Shown: positions 40,469 to 50,393 of the stretch, piece after piece | Numbering within the stretch: the stretch's first letter is position 1 | Layout: each line of letters begins with the position of its first letter | NCBI RefSeq assembly: GCF_002407065.1 | Contig: NZ_CP023564.1 | Location: 1,178,001-1,242,000 of the forward strand | Source of the DNA: Brachybacterium ginsengisoli | GTDB lineage: Bacteria; Actinomycetota; Actinomycetes; Actinomycetales; Dermabacteraceae | Length of the DNA: 64,000 nt | Direction: 5' to 3' | Position numbers and translations under genes: made by a program | The notes under the pieces: generated by a model | Seen by the model: the letters and a program-made list of their open reading frames with translations, nothing else | What the model was told of the DNA's origin: nothing | The model's database searches: none

Positions 40469-41641
40469 TCAGGAGCGCGTGGGGAAGCTGCCCTCGGCCT
40501 CGATGCGCTTGTTCAGCTCGGCGAGGTACTCCTCGGCCGGGTAGTCGACCAGATCGATCTCGCGACCGGTCCACGCCGAGAGCTGCATGCCGGAGGCCAG
40601 GCGCACGCCGTTGATGCCCTCGGCGCCGTCGGCGATGAGCGGGGTGCCGTCGTTGACGTTCGCCGCGAAGTTGGTCAGGACGTCGATGTGCTGCTTGCCC
40701 CAGACCGACTCGTACTCCTTGACCTCGGTCTCGTACAGCTCGGAGGTGTTGATCCTGCCCGTGAACAGGCGGCCCACGTCCTCGGGGGACATGCCGTCGG
40801 AGAGCGAGCGCTCGTCCTGCTTCAGACGGGTGATGGTGACCTTCTTGGAGCCCTCGACGACGACCTTGCCCTGGTCGAAGAGCATCTCCAGGCGGTCGGT
40901 GCCGATGATGTCGTTCGTCGAGGTGATGAAGCTGCCGGTGGCGCCGTCGCCGAAGTCCACGACCGCGTTGACCTCGTCCTCGGTGGCGATGTCGCGCTGG
41001 AAGCCGAAGGCCAGCTTCGCGAAGACCTTCTCGGGGGTGCCGCACAGCCACTGCCAGAGGTCGAGCTGGTGGGGGGCCTGGTTCACCAGCACGCCGCCGC
41101 CCTCGCCGCCCCAGGTCGCACGCCATGCCGACTGGTCGTAGTAGGCCTGCGGGCGCCACCAGGTGGTGATGATCCACGAGGTGTGGCGCAGCTTCCCGAG
41201 CTCACCCGAGGTGATGAGCGCCTTCAGATCGGTGTACACCGGGTTGGTGCGCTGGTTGAACATGATCGCGAAGGTGGTCTCCGGGTGCTCCGCCGCGAAG
41301 GAGTTCATCTCCTCGACCTGCTTGGTGTAGACACCGGCGGGCTTCTCGGTCAGGGCGTGGATGCCCTTGCCGATCGCCGTGATGGTCATCTCCGCGTGGA
41401 GGAAGTGCGGCACCGTGGTGACCACGGCGTCGACATCGCCGGAGTCGAGCATGGCGACGTAGTCGTCGTAGAAGGGGACGCCCGGGTGCTTCTCTGCGGC
41501 GAGCTCCTTCTTGGCGGGATCGATGTCCGCGATGGCGCCGAGGCTCATGCCCGCGACCTTGCCGTCCGCGACGACGCCGGCGTACATGCCGCCCTGGGCG
41601 CCGAGGCCGATGATTCCGAGACGGACGTTCTTCTCCGACAT
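40469..41641 (-). CDS. Gfo/Idh/MocA family oxidoreductase
   Basis: The 390-residue NAD(P)-dependent dehydrogenase has an N-terminal Rossmann domain with VRLGIIGLGAQGGMYAGVV and GAIADIDPAKKE, the conserved LTEKPAGVYTKQVEEM (EKP, catalytic Lys near 99), and the C-terminal alpha/beta domain with GGVLVNQAPHQLDLWQWLCG (about residues 185-204, typical HQLDL active-site segment). The family oxidises sugars, inositols or related polyols. Its gene sits between the transporter and isomerase genes in the same direction, so it likely acts first on the imported substrate. AACGGAG lies just before the start. Confidence 0.88.
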   Translation of the reverse strand: MSEKNVRLGIIGLGAQGGMYAGVVADGKVAGMSLGAIADIDPAKKELAAEKHPGVPFYDDYVAMLDSGDVDAVVTTVPHFLHAEMTITAIGKGIHALTEKPAGVYTKQVEEMNSFAAEHPETTFAIMFNQRTNPVYTDLKALITSGELGKLRHTSWIITTWWRPQAYYDQSAWRATWGGEGGGVLVNQAPHQLDLWQWLCGTPEKVFAKLAFGFQRDIATEDEVNAVVDFGDGATGSFITSTNDIIGTDRLEMLFDQGKVVVEGSKKVTITRLKQDERSLSDGMSPEDVGRLFTGRINTSELYETEVKEYESVWGKQHIDVLTNFAANVNDGTPLIADGAEGINGVRLASGMQLSAWTGREIDLVDYPAEEYLAELNKRIEAEGSFPTRS

Positions 41642-41825
41642 GGTGTCTCCGTTCTGAGGGTGATGTCGTGCCGTCCCGGGTCGGGGCGGCGGAGGGTATG
41701 CGTGGGAGGGGAGTGCGTGGGGAGGAAGAGCTCGGGGAGGGCGGGGAATGCGTTCTCCGACCTCCGGACGACCCTATCCCGGGCGGCGTCCCCGTTCTCG
41801 GGGTCGACGACCGTGACCCGTGGGA

Positions 41826-43298
41826 TCAGGGGCGCGCGGCGCTCGCGTCGGCCGCGGCGTGGCGCTCCTCGAGGAGGGCGACGTTCTCGTCGACCCGCTT
41901 CTTGGTCAGGGGGTACCAGAACACCAGGGCCAGCAGCGACACGAGCAGAAGCAGGGCCGGGACCAGGGTGCCCAGGGTGTAGATGCCGTCGAGGACCGAC
42001 TGCGACTGCCCGCCGCCGCCGGACTGGTAGCCGATCCATCCCAGCGCCCAGCCGGTCAGGCCGCCGGCGATCGCCTGTCCGAGCTTCCGCGACCACGAGT
42101 ACATGCCGTACACGGTGGCGTCGTTGCGCTCCCCGGTGCGGATCTCCTGCAGGTCGATGACGTCGGTGATGAAGGCCCAGATGAGGATGTTCAGCGCCGC
42201 GACGCCGAGCATCAGCAGCGCGTAGCCGACCATGAAGACGTACGGGCTGTCAGTGCGGATCACGAAGAGCATCGCGCCGGCGAGGATGCCCAGGGTCAGG
42301 CCCACCGCGCCGATCTCCTTCTTGCCGTAGGTCCTGGCGAGCTTGGACGCGACCGGGACGAGCAGCAGCGTGGGCACGAGGCCCACGAAGTTCACGACGC
42401 TCAGCAGCTGGCCGTTGTTGAAATACTCGTTGAGGAGGTACGGCATCATGCCGCCGAGCATCATGAAGGCGATGAGCATGAACAGCGCGGTCGCGATGAG
42501 GCCGGTGAGGGCGCGGTTGGTGACCATGGACCCCAGCGCCGCGGCCAGTCCCTGGCGCTCCTCCTCGGGCTTGGGCGCGGTGGCGACGCGCTCCTCCACG
42601 TTCACGAAGCACAGCAGGTAGCAGACCACCGCGAGCACGCCGCAGCCGAGCGCCGCCCACATCATCCGGGTGCCGGACATCTCGGACTGGCCCGAGACCT
42701 GGACGAAGACGATCAGCGGCAGGATCACGGAGATCGCGAGGTTGGCCAGGGTGCCGCCGAGCGAGCGGAACACCGACAGTGAGGCGCGGTGGCCGGGGTC
42801 GTTGGAGATGACCGAGGCCATGGAGCCGTAGGGGATGTTGATCAGGGTGTAGAAGATCGACCCCCACAGCACATAGGTGACGACCATCCAGGCCACCTTC
42901 ATGCCGTAGCCGCCGCCCTGCAGGAAGGGCGAGAACATGAGGAAGGCAGAGGCCGTCACGGGGATCATGATGCGCAGCAGCCAGGGCTTGAAGCGGCCGG
43001 AGCGGCCGGGCTTCAGCACGTCGATCAGACGACCGGCGCCCACGTCGGTGAAGGCGTCGAGGATGCGCGCGACGAAGAGCAGGGTGCCCACGTGGGCGGC
43101 GCTGATGCCCATGACGTTGGTGTAGAAGATCATGAAGAACGTGGACTGCAGGATGAACGTGAAGTCGTTCCCCCAGTCGCCGAACATGTAGCCGATCTTG
43201 TCCCGGAAGCTGAAGGGCCGCAGCCTCTTCGTCGGTCCCGCGCCCGCCGGGCGCGTACCCGCCGGGGTGGGATGCTCGGGGGCGGTGGTGCTCATCAT
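41826..43298 (-). CDS. GPH-family sugar:cation symporter
   Basis: The 490-residue transporter is of the glycoside-pentoside-hexuronide family (MelB/YicJ-like), with 12 membrane segments. The GPH landmarks are FRDKIGYMFGDWGNDFTFILQSTF in segment 1 (about residues 31-54), DAFTDVGAGRLIDVLKPGRSGRFKPWLL after segment 2, and the cytoplasmic EIRTGERNDATVYGMYSWSRKLGQAI (about 390-415). Uptake would be coupled to Na+ or H+. It is the first gene of the sugar module. AAGGAG precedes two tandem ATGs, at 43298 and 43295. Confidence 0.88.
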   Translation of the reverse strand: MMSTTAPEHPTPAGTRPAGAGPTKRLRPFSFRDKIGYMFGDWGNDFTFILQSTFFMIFYTNVMGISAAHVGTLLFVARILDAFTDVGAGRLIDVLKPGRSGRFKPWLLRIMIPVTASAFLMFSPFLQGGGYGMKVAWMVVTYVLWGSIFYTLINIPYGSMASVISNDPGHRASLSVFRSLGGTLANLAISVILPLIVFVQVSGQSEMSGTRMMWAALGCGVLAVVCYLLCFVNVEERVATAPKPEEERQGLAAALGSMVTNRALTGLIATALFMLIAFMMLGGMMPYLLNEYFNNGQLLSVVNFVGLVPTLLLVPVASKLARTYGKKEIGAVGLTLGILAGAMLFVIRTDSPYVFMVGYALLMLGVAALNILIWAFITDVIDLQEIRTGERNDATVYGMYSWSRKLGQAIAGGLTGWALGWIGYQSGGGGQSQSVLDGIYTLGTLVPALLLLVSLLALVFWYPLTKKRVDENVALLEERHAAADASAARP

Positions 43299-43680
43299 CG
43301 TGCTCCTTCTGGCTCATCCTTGAGTCGCCCGATCGGCCGAGCGCGATGCGCGGGGGCCGTTGCTGCGGTGATCGTCGCAGGGCGGTGCAGCAGTGGACCG
43401 AGTCTGGTCAGCGGCCTCCGCGAGGAGGGGAAGTTGCCAGTGGTTGCAGCAACGCGACTTGCACCCGACGCGGGATGTCCGACGAAAGAACGCCTCTCAA
43501 CTGCATCGTTGGGCAGAACGCTTGAAAGAGAGGCGCGTCACCTCGGCGGCGCGATGGGGGGCGCGTCACCGGAATTGCACTGTGTTGCCAGAGGAGTCGG
43601 CGAGTCTGGGGTGTCCGGCCCGGAGTGCGGGCTGCGGAGCGCCGGAGGTCGCCGAGCAGCTCCGCTCGACGCACGACGGC
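43299..43680. other. Regulatory region upstream of the sugar module
   Basis: No gene is supported here. The 382 bp contain an 11-bp direct repeat GGCGCGTCACC at 43532-43542 and 43560-43570, and a perfect 11-bp palindrome GTTGCAGCAAC at 43443-43453. A plausible -35 box (minus-strand TTGAGA, about 43494-43499) lies between the repeats and the transporter gene. No regulator gene is adjacent. The stretch ends at the terminator at 43681. Confidence 0.5.
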
Positions 43681-43718
43681 GGACGGCCGGGCCACCCGCG
43701 AGGGTGACCCGGCCGTCC
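43681..43718 (-). terminator. Terminator of the Rpf-like gene
   Basis: GGACGGCCGGGCCACCC pairs with GGGTGACCCGGCCGTCC (one mismatch) around GCGA. It shares the GACGGCCGGGCC stem with the terminator after tctA and has no T-tract. Confidence 0.75.
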
Positions 43719-43781
43719 GGGATGTGCGGCAGTGCCGCAGGGTGGCCGCGGCCCGTCAGGGGCCGCTGTCGCCTGGATGGA

Positions 43782-45116
<1,335 letters not shown>

Positions 45117-46037
45117 TCAGCCCGCGGCCGACGGATCCAGCTCCGCCGCCGCAGCCTCTCGATGGGCTGCCTCGCCCGTCTCCAGGGCGTAGATGCCATA
45201 GCCGATCGCTCCGGCGGAGAACATCTCCGTGCAGTGCTCCGCCAGGCGTGGCCAGGCCGTCCCGCCCTCGGCGACGTAGGTCCGCAGCGCCAGATCGAAC
45301 ATCTCCGGCGGGGCGGAGACCTGGTGGAACATCAGGTCCTTCGCCGGATCACCGATCGAGGCGGTGGTCCAGTCGATGATCGCGCTGATCTCGTCGGCCT
45401 CGACGAGAGTGTGGCCCGGGTACAGCTCGCCATGGGTGAGCACGGTGTGCCGCGGCCAGAGGTCGTCGTCGGCGATCCAGGCCTCCCAGCGCGATCGCAG
45501 CTCCGGAGCGATCGAGAAGGAGGCGGCCACGCGCGCCAGATCCCGTGCCCAGACCTCGCGCACCTGTGCGGGGGAGCGCACCTCGATGCCGGTGGCGGCC
45601 GCCACCTCGGCATCGATCGCGTGCAGGCGGGCGACCGCGGTGCCGAGCGAGACGGCGTAGGCGGGGGAGGACATGTCCACGTGCCAGTCGACCGTGCCGT
45701 CGGCCCTCACCGTCAGGCCGGGCGACCCGGGGAGCAGGGGGTAGGCGATCAGCTCGGTGGTGCGGATGCGCCAGTCGGGGACCGCGATCTCGAGCAGCGG
45801 CGAGATCGTGCGCAGCAGCTCGCCCTCCACCGCCGCACGCTCGAGCACCTCGGCCCGCCGGGGGATGCGCAGCACCCACCGCGAGCCGTCGGTCGCCCCG
45901 GCGATCGCGACCCGGAAGTCGAGGCCCACCTCCTCGGTGCGCAGGGTCGAGCCGACGAGGTCGAGGCCATGGGCCGCGGCGAGCGCCAGCAGGTCCTCGA
46001 GGTCGTCGGGCGGGGATGATGCGGCGTCGGCGGTCAT
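45117..46037 (-). CDS. mph: Macrolide 2'-phosphotransferase-like kinase (Mph/APH family)
   Basis: The 306-residue APH-fold kinase has the N-lobe segment DGSRWVLRIPRRAEVLERAAVEG (ATP-binding Lys replaced by the R-I-P-R-R pattern of Mph enzymes), the catalytic loop LTHGELYPGHTLVE (HGxLxxxH, about residues 205-218) and the metal-binding IIDWTTASIGDPAKDLMFH (about 225-243). This overall pattern matches macrolide phosphotransferases that phosphorylate the desosamine 2'-OH using GTP. A chromosomal member of this family (MphH) is known from Brachybacterium. Activity and spectrum here are inferred. The start follows CACCAT by 6 nt. Confidence 0.85.
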   Translation of the reverse strand: MTADAASSPPDDLEDLLALAAAHGLDLVGSTLRTEEVGLDFRVAIAGATDGSRWVLRIPRRAEVLERAAVEGELLRTISPLLEIAVPDWRIRTTELIAYPLLPGSPGLTVRADGTVDWHVDMSSPAYAVSLGTAVARLHAIDAEVAAATGIEVRSPAQVREVWARDLARVAASFSIAPELRSRWEAWIADDDLWPRHTVLTHGELYPGHTLVEADEISAIIDWTTASIGDPAKDLMFHQVSAPPEMFDLALRTYVAEGGTAWPRLAEHCTEMFSAGAIGYGIYALETGEAAHREAAAAELDPSAAG

Positions 46038-46043
46038 GCGGGC

Positions 46044-46049
46044 ATGGTG
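46044..46049 (-). promoter_or_regulatory. -10-like element of mph
   Basis: CACCAT ends 6 nt before ATG 46037; it is a weak match. Confidence 0.3.
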
Positions 46050-46161
46050 CCGGTCCCGGTGCCCTGACCGCCACCGAATTCCTGCACTCCTCTCCTGCTC
46101 GCCGGGCGGTCGCTGGTGCGGCTCACCCTCCTGGTCCGGGTGCTGCCGGTCCTCGCCGACC

Positions 46162-46195
46162 GACGGGCCGACGCCGTCTCCGGCGCCGGCCCGTC
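46162..46195 (-). terminator. Terminator of the baeRF2-like gene
   Basis: GACGGGCCGACGCC pairs with GGCGCCGGCCCGTC (one mismatch) around a 6-nt loop, 20 nt past the stop codon. Confidence 0.65.
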
Positions 46196-46215
46196 GCCCT
46201 CGGGGTCCGCCGACG

Positions 46216-47322
46216 TCACTCGCGCCGGGAGTCCCCGGACATGGAACCGATGCTGTTCGACGGCGTGGTCCCGTCCCGCCAGCGCAGCAGCGCGCCGACA
46301 CCCTCAGGGATGCCCAGTGCATCCTCCTCGAGCGCTGAGACCGCCGCGTCGGTGGACAGCGCGGCGCGCAGCAGCTCCTCGATGCCGCGGGGCTCGTGCC
46401 CGCTGACGAAGACCAGCTCCTCCACCTGGCCGCGGGAGAGGGCCTGGGCGACCTCGGTCGCACCGCCCACCGAGGCGCCGTCGCGCGCCTGGCTCTCCCG
46501 GAACCGATTCGCGAGCTCCTGCTGACGCGCGGTGATGAACTCCCGGGTGGTGCGCACGAGCTCCTCCCGGAAGGGGCCGCGGTCCAGGGCCGCTCCGCGG
46601 GTCCCGCCGGAGACCTCGATCAGCCGCTCGCGGGTCTCCCGGCCCAGCGCCTCGCGCAGCAGGCCCATCGCCCGCACGTCGCCGCTGAGCATCACCATGT
46701 CCACACGGTGCTCGCGCAGCACCTTCTCCACGGCCCCGGCGACCGCGTCGGCGTTGCGGTCCCAGGAGTCCTCGACCCGAGCCTCGGAGTTGTCGGCCCG
46801 CCAGCCGTGCTGCGCGCCGCCGCCCAGATGGGCCTTGTGGAGCACGTCGTGGCCGCCCTCGACCGTCGCGTCGTCGCCCAGCCCGTTCGAGCTGTGGGAG
46901 ATCGAGGGGTTCTCCGGAGCGCGCAGGTGCAGATCGGCGCCCGCTCGGTCGACCACAACGAGCAGCTGGCTGACGGCGAAGGGGATCAGCTGCAGCAGCG
47001 GGAGCAGCTGGGGGAACTCGCCGCGGTGCGCAGACTCCTGCAGCGGCGGCACCGGCAGCACCCGGTCCACGAGGATCTCGGAATCGGTGGCGAAGATCGA
47101 CCGCCCGTGGCGGCCGCCCAGCGAGGACGGGCTCAGCACGGACTCCTCGATCCGGGCCAGGAGGTCCGGGTCGGCGCCGTCGGACTGGAGCCGCGAGCGC
47201 ATCTGCGCCCACCTCGCCTCGAGCTCCGCGGCGGCGGACGGATCGGTCCGCGTGGTGTCGAGGTGGACGGAGAGGAACGGGCCGGACCGATCGAGGACGG
47301 GCGTGAGCCAGGGCAGTTTCAC
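46216..47322 (-). CDS. baeRF2/Rv2629-like release-factor-fold protein
   Basis: The 368-residue protein belongs to the bacterial archaeo-eukaryotic release factor-like families (baeRF2, to which mycobacterial Rv2629 belongs). It opens PWLTPVLDRSGPFLSVHLDTTRTDPSAA. The middle has FAVSQLLVVVDRAGADLHLR and a long EDSWDRNADAVAGAVEKVLREHRVDMVMLSGDVRAM, and the C-terminal domain has VEELVFVSGHEPRGIEELL and GALLRWRDGT. The GGQ of true eRF1 is absent, so it is thought to bind ribosomes or RNA in another role, possibly dormancy or stress. GTG 47322 follows GGAGGT by 5 nt. Confidence 0.75.
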   Translation of the reverse strand: MKLPWLTPVLDRSGPFLSVHLDTTRTDPSAAAELEARWAQMRSRLQSDGADPDLLARIEESVLSPSSLGGRHGRSIFATDSEILVDRVLPVPPLQESAHRGEFPQLLPLLQLIPFAVSQLLVVVDRAGADLHLRAPENPSISHSSNGLGDDATVEGGHDVLHKAHLGGGAQHGWRADNSEARVEDSWDRNADAVAGAVEKVLREHRVDMVMLSGDVRAMGLLREALGRETRERLIEVSGGTRGAALDRGPFREELVRTTREFITARQQELANRFRESQARDGASVGGATEVAQALSRGQVEELVFVSGHEPRGIEELLRAALSTDAAVSALEEDALGIPEGVGALLRWRDGTTPSNSIGSMSGDSRRE

Positions 47323-47492
47323 AGGGGACCTCCAGCATGCTCGACGTGCGGGGCACCGTGCACCCAGTTCGGCGTCGTCGCCCCGCCTGGGTCCGCTCCA
47401 CCTTTCCACGCGGACCCGACCCCCGCAAGCGGATCACCGGACCTCGGACGGACCTGCGGGATCCGATGCGGGGGCCGAGCGGTGATCGCCGG

Positions 47493-48308
47493 TCACGACG
47501 GATGCAGGTCCCCGCCGTGATGCCTCCCGATCGGCACCATCAGCGGCGTTCCGGAGACCGGATCGGTGATGACCCTGCTGGGCAGTCCGAAGACGTCGAG
47601 AACCCGCTGGACGGTGAGCACCTCGGCGGGCGGGCCCGAGGCCGCGACCGTCCCGTCGGCGATCATGACCAGCTGGTCGCTGTAGCGCGCGGCGAGGTTC
47701 AGATCGTGCAGCACCATCACCACCGTGATCCCGCGCGCCCGGTTCAGATCGGTCAGCAGGTCCAGCACCTCGACCTGGTGGCTCACGTCCAGGAAGGTGG
47801 TGGGCTCATCGAGCAGCAGCAGGTCGGTGTCCTGCGCGAGCGCCATCGCGACCCACACCCGTTGTCGCTGCCCGCCCGAGAGCTCATCCACCGGACGTTC
47901 CGCGAGATCGGCGGTCCGCGTGGCGTCCAGCGCCTCGGCGATCGCGGTGTCGTCGCCCGCATTCCATCGCGAGAAGACGCCCTTGTGGGGGTGGCGGCCG
48001 CGCCCCACCAGGTCCGCGACCGTGATCCCCTCGGGAGTGACGGGTGACTGGGGGAGCAGCCCCAGGACACGGGCGAGCTGCTTGGCGGGGAGCCGATGGA
48101 TCTGTCTGCCGTCCAGCAGCACCTGACCGTGGCGCGGGGCGAGCAGCCGTGCCATCGACCGCAGCAGCGTCGACTTCCCCGAGGCGTTCGCCCCCACGAT
48201 GGAGGTGATGCCGCCGGTGACGAGCTCGAGGTCGAGGCCCTCGATCACGGTGCGCTCGCCGTAGCCGAGGGTCAGGTCCTCCACGACGAGCGAATGGTCG
48301 GCGGTCAC
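47493..48308 (-). CDS. fecE: Iron-siderophore ABC transporter ATPase (FecE-type)
   Basis: The 271-residue ATPase has Walker A GANASGKST (residues 39-47), the Q-loop LLPQSPVTPEGITVADLVGRGRHPH (the VxxGRxPH motif is typical of siderophore and B12 importers), signature LSGGQRQR (about 142), Walker B LLLLDEPTTFLD and VVMVLHDLNLAARY. It powers import of the ferric siderophore bound by the upstream lipoprotein. The GTG start overlaps the end of the permease gene (GTGA). It is the last gene of the operon. Confidence 0.88.
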   Translation of the reverse strand: MTADHSLVVEDLTLGYGERTVIEGLDLELVTGGITSIVGANASGKSTLLRSMARLLAPRHGQVLLDGRQIHRLPAKQLARVLGLLPQSPVTPEGITVADLVGRGRHPHKGVFSRWNAGDDTAIAEALDATRTADLAERPVDELSGGQRQRVWVAMALAQDTDLLLLDEPTTFLDVSHQVEVLDLLTDLNRARGITVVMVLHDLNLAARYSDQLVMIADGTVAASGPPAEVLTVQRVLDVFGLPSRVITDPVSGTPLMVPIGRHHGGDLHPS

Positions 48309-49342
48309 AGGGAACTCCCTCGTCGGTGGACGTTGATGATGAGGTAGAGCAGGAAGGGGGCGCCGAGCACCCCGGTCACCACCCCCACCGGATAGCGGGT
48401 ACCGGTGGCGAACTGGCCCACGAGGTCGGCGACCAGCACGAGCAGCGCGCCGACCAGCGCGGCCGGCAGCAGCGGCGAGGAGCCCGGGCCGGTGAGCCGC
48501 GCGGCGATCGGGCCCGAGAGGAAGGCGACGAAGGCGATCGGCCCGCACGCCGCGGTGGCGACGGCGATCAGGCCCACCGCCGCGATGACCACGATCAGGC
48601 GCATCCTGCCCACACGTACCCCGAGGGCCTGCGCGGCATCCTCGCCCAGCTGCGTGGCACCGAGCTCCGCGGAGCGGGAGAGCAGCAGCGGCCCCAGCAC
48701 CGCGAGCGATCCGAGCACCGGCAGCGCCTGCTCCCAGGAGGAGTTGTTCAGGCTGCCGGTCAGCCAGCGCAGAGCCTCCTGGAGATCCCACTGTCCGGCG
48801 GTCGAGAGCACCCAGTCCGTGAGGCTGGTCAGCATCGCCGAGATGCCGATGCCCACCAGGATCAGTCGTGTCCCGGCCACGCCGCCGCGGTAGGACAGCA
48901 GATAGATCGCCAGCGCCACCAGCAGGCCGGCGATGATCGCCAGCAGCGAGACGGCGGTCCCCGACATGCCCAGGACGACGATCCCGAAGGCGGCGGCCGT
49001 GCTCGCCCCCGAGGTGATCCCGATGATGTCGGGGCTCGCCAGTGGATTGCGCAGCAGCCTCTGGAAGGTCGCTCCGCCCAGGCCGAAGCTCGCCCCGGCC
49101 AGCACGGCGAGCACCGCGCGCGGCAGCCTGAGCCTGCCCACCGTGAAGCTCGCGCCGGGGACCTCGCGGCCGAGCAGGACGCCAAGCACCTCCGCCGGGG
49201 AGTAGACGGTGCGCCCGACGACCAGGGTCAGGCAGAACACCCCGACCATCGACAGTGCGAGCGTGCCGAGGGTGAGGGCGGCGCGGTGGCGTCGGCGCCT
49301 GCGTACGGCCGTGACCCGCGTCAGCGTGTCCGGGGCGCTCAT
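48305..49342 (-). CDS. fecD: Iron-siderophore ABC transporter permease 2 (FecD-type)
   Basis: The 345-residue permease is of the FecCD/BtuC family with about nine or ten membrane segments. Landmarks are RLPRAVLAVLAGASFGLGGATFQRLLRNPLASPDIIGITSGAS (about residues 73-115) and the ATPase-docking region GLIAVATAACGPIAFVAFLSGPIAARL (about 260-285). It ends LLYLIINVHRRGSSL. Its ATG overlaps the upstream permease stop (ATGA) and its own stop overlaps the ATPase start, so the three are strictly coupled. The family transports ferric siderophores, heme or B12; iron is indicated by the iron box upstream. Confidence 0.88.
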   Translation of the reverse strand: MSAPDTLTRVTAVRRRRRHRAALTLGTLALSMVGVFCLTLVVGRTVYSPAEVLGVLLGREVPGASFTVGRLRLPRAVLAVLAGASFGLGGATFQRLLRNPLASPDIIGITSGASTAAAFGIVVLGMSGTAVSLLAIIAGLLVALAIYLLSYRGGVAGTRLILVGIGISAMLTSLTDWVLSTAGQWDLQEALRWLTGSLNNSSWEQALPVLGSLAVLGPLLLSRSAELGATQLGEDAAQALGVRVGRMRLIVVIAAVGLIAVATAACGPIAFVAFLSGPIAARLTGPGSSPLLPAALVGALLVLVADLVGQFATGTRYPVGVVTGVLGAPFLLYLIINVHRRGSSL

Positions 49343-50385
49343 AGGTGGGCCAGCCGCTGTCGGCGCACGATGGCGATGAACACGGGAGCGCCCACCAGTG
49401 CGGTGACGATTCCGACCGCGAGCTCGTCGGGTCGCGCGACGATCCGCCCCAGCACGTCGGCGGCGGTGAGCAGGCCGGCGCCCGCCAGCGCGCTGAACGG
49501 GAGCAGCCAGCGGTGGTCGGGACCGATCAGCAGGCGGCAGGCATGTGGCACCACGAGGCCGACGAAGCCGATCGGACCGGTCACCGCGGTCGCCGCGCCG
49601 CACAGCACCACAGCGCCCAGTCCCGCCGCCGCCCGGGTGACGGCGACGCGCTCGCCGAGGCCGGCGGCGAGGTCGTCCCCGAGGGCGAGGGAGTTCAGCC
49701 CGCGAGCGGTCGCGAGGCTCAGCAGTGCTCCGACCAGCAGAAACGGGCCCACCTGCGACAGAGAGGCATAGGTGCCGCCGCCCACACCGCCGATCTGCCA
49801 GGAGCGGACGCTGTCGCCGATGTCCGAGCGGGGCAGCACAACAGCGCTGATGAACGAGGCCAGAGCGGCGCCGGTGGCGGCTCCGGCGAGGGCGAGCTTG
49901 AGGGGGGTGGCCCCGCCGTGGCCGAGGGAGCCCAGGGTGTGGACCAGCACGGCGGTGAGCGCGGCGCCGAGGATCGCGACCCAGACGTAGCTCGAGGCGG
50001 CGCTGAGGCCGAACCAGGCGATGCCGACCACCACGGCGAGGGAGGCGCCCGTGTTGATGCCGAGGATCCCGGGATCGGCGAGCGGATTGCGGGTCACGCC
50101 CTGCAGCACCGCGCCGGAGACGCCCAGGGCGGCACCGGCGGCGAGGGCCAGCAGGGTGCGGGGGATGCGCTTGGCGACCGAGGCGGGGCCGAAGCCCTCC
50201 GTCGAACCTCCGAGCGCGGCGAGGACGTCGTCGGGGCCCACGTCGCGGGAGCCGACGGTCACCGAGAGGACGGCGATCAGGAACAGGCCCACAAAGAGCA
50301 GCAGCAACCAGGCCAGCCGGATCCGGGAGGCCCGGCGCAGCAGTGCCGCTGTGCTCCGGGTTCTCGGAGGAACGGTCGTGGTCAC
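49339..50385 (-). CDS. fecC: Iron-siderophore ABC transporter permease 1 (FecC-type)
   Basis: The 348-residue partner permease has RIPRTLLALAAGAALGVSGAVLQGVTRNPLADPGILGINTGAS (about residues 70-112) and GAATAVTGPIGFVGLVVPHACRLLIGPDHR near 255-285, where the GP.GFVGLxxPH loop docks the ATPase. It forms a heterodimeric channel with the overlapping downstream permease. It starts with GTG 50385, 8 nt after the binding-protein stop, so it is transcribed from the iron-box promoter. Confidence 0.88.
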   Translation of the reverse strand: MTTTVPPRTRSTAALLRRASRIRLAWLLLLFVGLFLIAVLSVTVGSRDVGPDDVLAALGGSTEGFGPASVAKRIPRTLLALAAGAALGVSGAVLQGVTRNPLADPGILGINTGASLAVVVGIAWFGLSAASSYVWVAILGAALTAVLVHTLGSLGHGGATPLKLALAGAATGAALASFISAVVLPRSDIGDSVRSWQIGGVGGGTYASLSQVGPFLLVGALLSLATARGLNSLALGDDLAAGLGERVAVTRAAAGLGAVVLCGAATAVTGPIGFVGLVVPHACRLLIGPDHRWLLPFSALAGAGLLTAADVLGRIVARPDELAVGIVTALVGAPVFIAIVRRQRLAHL

Positions 50386-50393
50386 GGAGAGGC

